Source: Anaerolineae bacterium
Lineage (GTDB): Bacteria; Chloroflexota; Anaerolineae; B4-G1; SLSP01
DNA length: 7,498 nucleotides
Direction of reading: 5' to 3'
Assembly (NCBI GenBank): GCA_016927095.1
Contig: JAFGNI010000487.1
Coordinates: forward strand, 1 to 7,498
The translations under genes were made by a program, and so were the position numbers. Positions 6,879 through 7,498 of this stretch are shown piece after piece. The first letter of the stretch is position 1. Each line of letters opens with the position of its first letter. The notes beneath the pieces are model-generated. The model was not told where the DNA came from. It did not search any database and worked only from the letters and a program-made list of their open reading frames with translations.

Positions 6879-6914
6879 GGCCTTGGCGGCGCGATCTGCC
6901 ACGGGGCAAGGACT

Positions 6915-6961
6915 CCCTTGGATCACAGATCCGAGGGGAACGGTAGCGTGGGCTTGCCCGC
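6915..6961 (+). repeat. Hairpin repeat, copy 2
   Basis: The better-preserved copy. Hairpin 1 is CCCTTGGATC (6915-6924), loop ACA, GATCCGAGGG (6928-6937): 10 pairs with one U-G. Hairpin 2 runs from 6945 to 6964, with AGCGTGGG (6945-6952) pairing with CCCGCGCT (6957-6964) across a CTTG loop and one U-G pair. Between copies, stem bases change on both arms so that pairing is kept, which suggests that the fold matters. Confidence 0.65.
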
Positions 6962-7001
6962 GCTCGCGCCGGCGGCGTCGACAGTACCTATGGAGGCATC
7001 C

Positions 7002-7498
7002 ATGCCCAAGAACGTCGTCCTGATCACGACCGACCAACATCGCTGGGACTATCTGGGTGCGATGGGGCAGCCGATCCTGGAGGGCCTCACCCCGAACCTG
7101 GACCGCCTGGCCGAGGGCGGCGCCCTCTTCGAACACTGCTATTCTCCAAACCCGCTCTGTATGCCTGCCCGCCACGCGATGCAGAGTGGGCTCTATACTT
7201 TCCAGTCGGGCCAGATGAACAATGTCGGTGACTGGCCCTTGGACTTCCCGACGTTTCCCCAGGTGTTGCGGCGCCACGGTTATCGCACGGCCTTGACCGG
7301 CAAGCTCCACGCCCACGAGGCCGTCGGCTACGATATCGACCTCACCGACCAAGTGTGGGACGACGAGATCCACGCCCTGGGGTTCGACGACGTCGTGCAG
7401 ACCGCCGGCAAGTCGATGGCCTTCTTCACCGAGGACGCCTACACTCACCATCTCGCCGACCACAACCTGCTCTACGCCTACCGTGAGGACATCCTCAA
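7002..7498 (+). CDS. Sulfatase (arylsulfatase family S1, cysteine type), 3'-truncated by the window edge
   Basis: Hydrolyses sulfate esters. The frame is open from ATG 7002 to the end (165 full codons of a protein that is usually 450-550). GGAGG (6992-6996) is 5 nt upstream of the ATG. The N-terminus MPKNVVLITTDQHRWDYLG is the typical first strand with a metal-binding Asp11. The sulfatase signature is C53-M-P-A-R57, where Cys53 would be oxidised to formylglycine, followed by the MQSGLY equivalent of the usual 'TG' segment. TGKLH (99-103) supplies the conserved Lys101 and His103. There is no signal peptide, so the enzyme is probably cytoplasmic and acts on imported, small or partly degraded substrates. 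The cysteine type needs a maturase, in an anaerobe usually a radical-SAM anSME; none is in the window. The substrate (sugar or other sulfate ester) is not determined by what is visible. A choline-sulfatase or phosphonate-hydrolase-like relative is possible since only the N-terminal third is seen. Confidence 0.93.
   Translation, partial: MPKNVVLITTDQHRWDYLGAMGQPILEGLTPNLDRLAEGGALFEHCYSPNPLCMPARHAMQSGLYTFQSGQMNNVGDWPLDFPTFPQVLRRHGYRTALTGKLHAHEAVGYDIDLTDQVWDDEIHALGFDDVVQTAGKSMAFFTEDAYTHHLADHNLLYAYREDIL

Larger units (their letters stand above)
6731..7001 (+). other. Intergenic region between GRE and sulfatase genes, rich in hairpins
   Basis: No coding region is supported in these 271 bp. The GRE stop is followed by CCAGCTGG (6731-6738), a small palindrome, but no T-tailed terminator. 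The region then holds two copies of a diverged hairpin repeat (6774-6820 and 6915-6961), a larger two-part hairpin between them (6834-6878), a small GGCGG/CTGCC stem (6885-6900), and the GGAGG ribosome binding site of the sulfatase (6992-6996). I find no convincing sigma-70 promoter. The region may hold dispersed intergenic repeats or a structured leader. Confidence 0.5.

Noticed and set aside
6774..6964. A known riboswitch class (glycine, cobalamin, c-di-GMP, SAM types) because of the tandem layout
   Set aside because: I compared the conserved core sequences I remember for these classes and found no match; only the tandem arrangement is similar.
6756..7463. Minus-strand open frame (235 codons) over the gap and sulfatase start
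   Set aside because: The + strand encodes a clear sulfatase with CMPAR and TGKLH motifs and a good ribosome binding site; the antisense frame shows none of these.
1..7498. CRISPR array, tRNA or rRNA genes, insertion sequences
   Set aside because: No regularly spaced repeats with spacers, no cloverleaf or rRNA-like segments and no transposase-like frame were seen on either strand.

Overview
The window looks like a catabolic locus from an anaerobic bacterium, most likely a member of the Chloroflexota (Anaerolineae/Caldilineae type). The main clue is the solute-binding lipoprotein. It has a twin-arginine-like N-terminus, a lipobox, and then a V-E-V-E-K-T repeat linker ending in TATPSPEGP, a style I know chiefly from Chloroflexota binding proteins. 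Anaerobic life is implied by an oxygen-sensitive glycyl radical enzyme (GRE) and its radical-SAM activase. The sequence is GC-rich, and all recognised genes lie on the + strand.

Layout: bases 1-482 hold the C-terminal part of an LplB-type ABC permease. Bases 522-1415 hold the partner YtcP/LplC-type permease, and 1554-3329 a large extracellular solute-binding lipoprotein, so together they form a carbohydrate-type importer (no ATPase gene in view). A 192-bp gap (3330-3521) follows. It contains a long imperfect inverted repeat, a perfect 13-bp inverted repeat, and a near-consensus sigma-70 promoter whose -35 box lies in that inverted repeat. Next come the GRE activase (3522-4466, start moved to a TTG with a perfect Shine-Dalgarno) and the GRE itself (4499-6730), 32 bp apart. 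A 271-bp gap (6731-7001) carries two diverged copies of a hairpin repeat 141 bp apart, with a further hairpin between them. The window ends inside a cysteine-type sulfatase (7002 onward, no stop reached).

How the genes may work together (inference): the importer brings in a glycoside or other sugar-like compound, possibly sulfated. The sulfatase removes sulfate esters, and the activase-primed GRE carries out a radical C-O, C-C or C-N bond-breaking step. The GRE is the most interesting item. It has the full GRE architecture and a clean glycyl-radical motif (RVTGFSAYF, Gly719). However, the active-site cysteine loop reads G-C-H-W-C where the known dehydratases, lyases and decarboxylases read G-C-V-E-P, so the usual catalytic glutamate is absent. 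I cannot assign it to any characterised GRE. With a transporter and a sulfatase as neighbours, it may mark an undescribed anaerobic degradation pathway.
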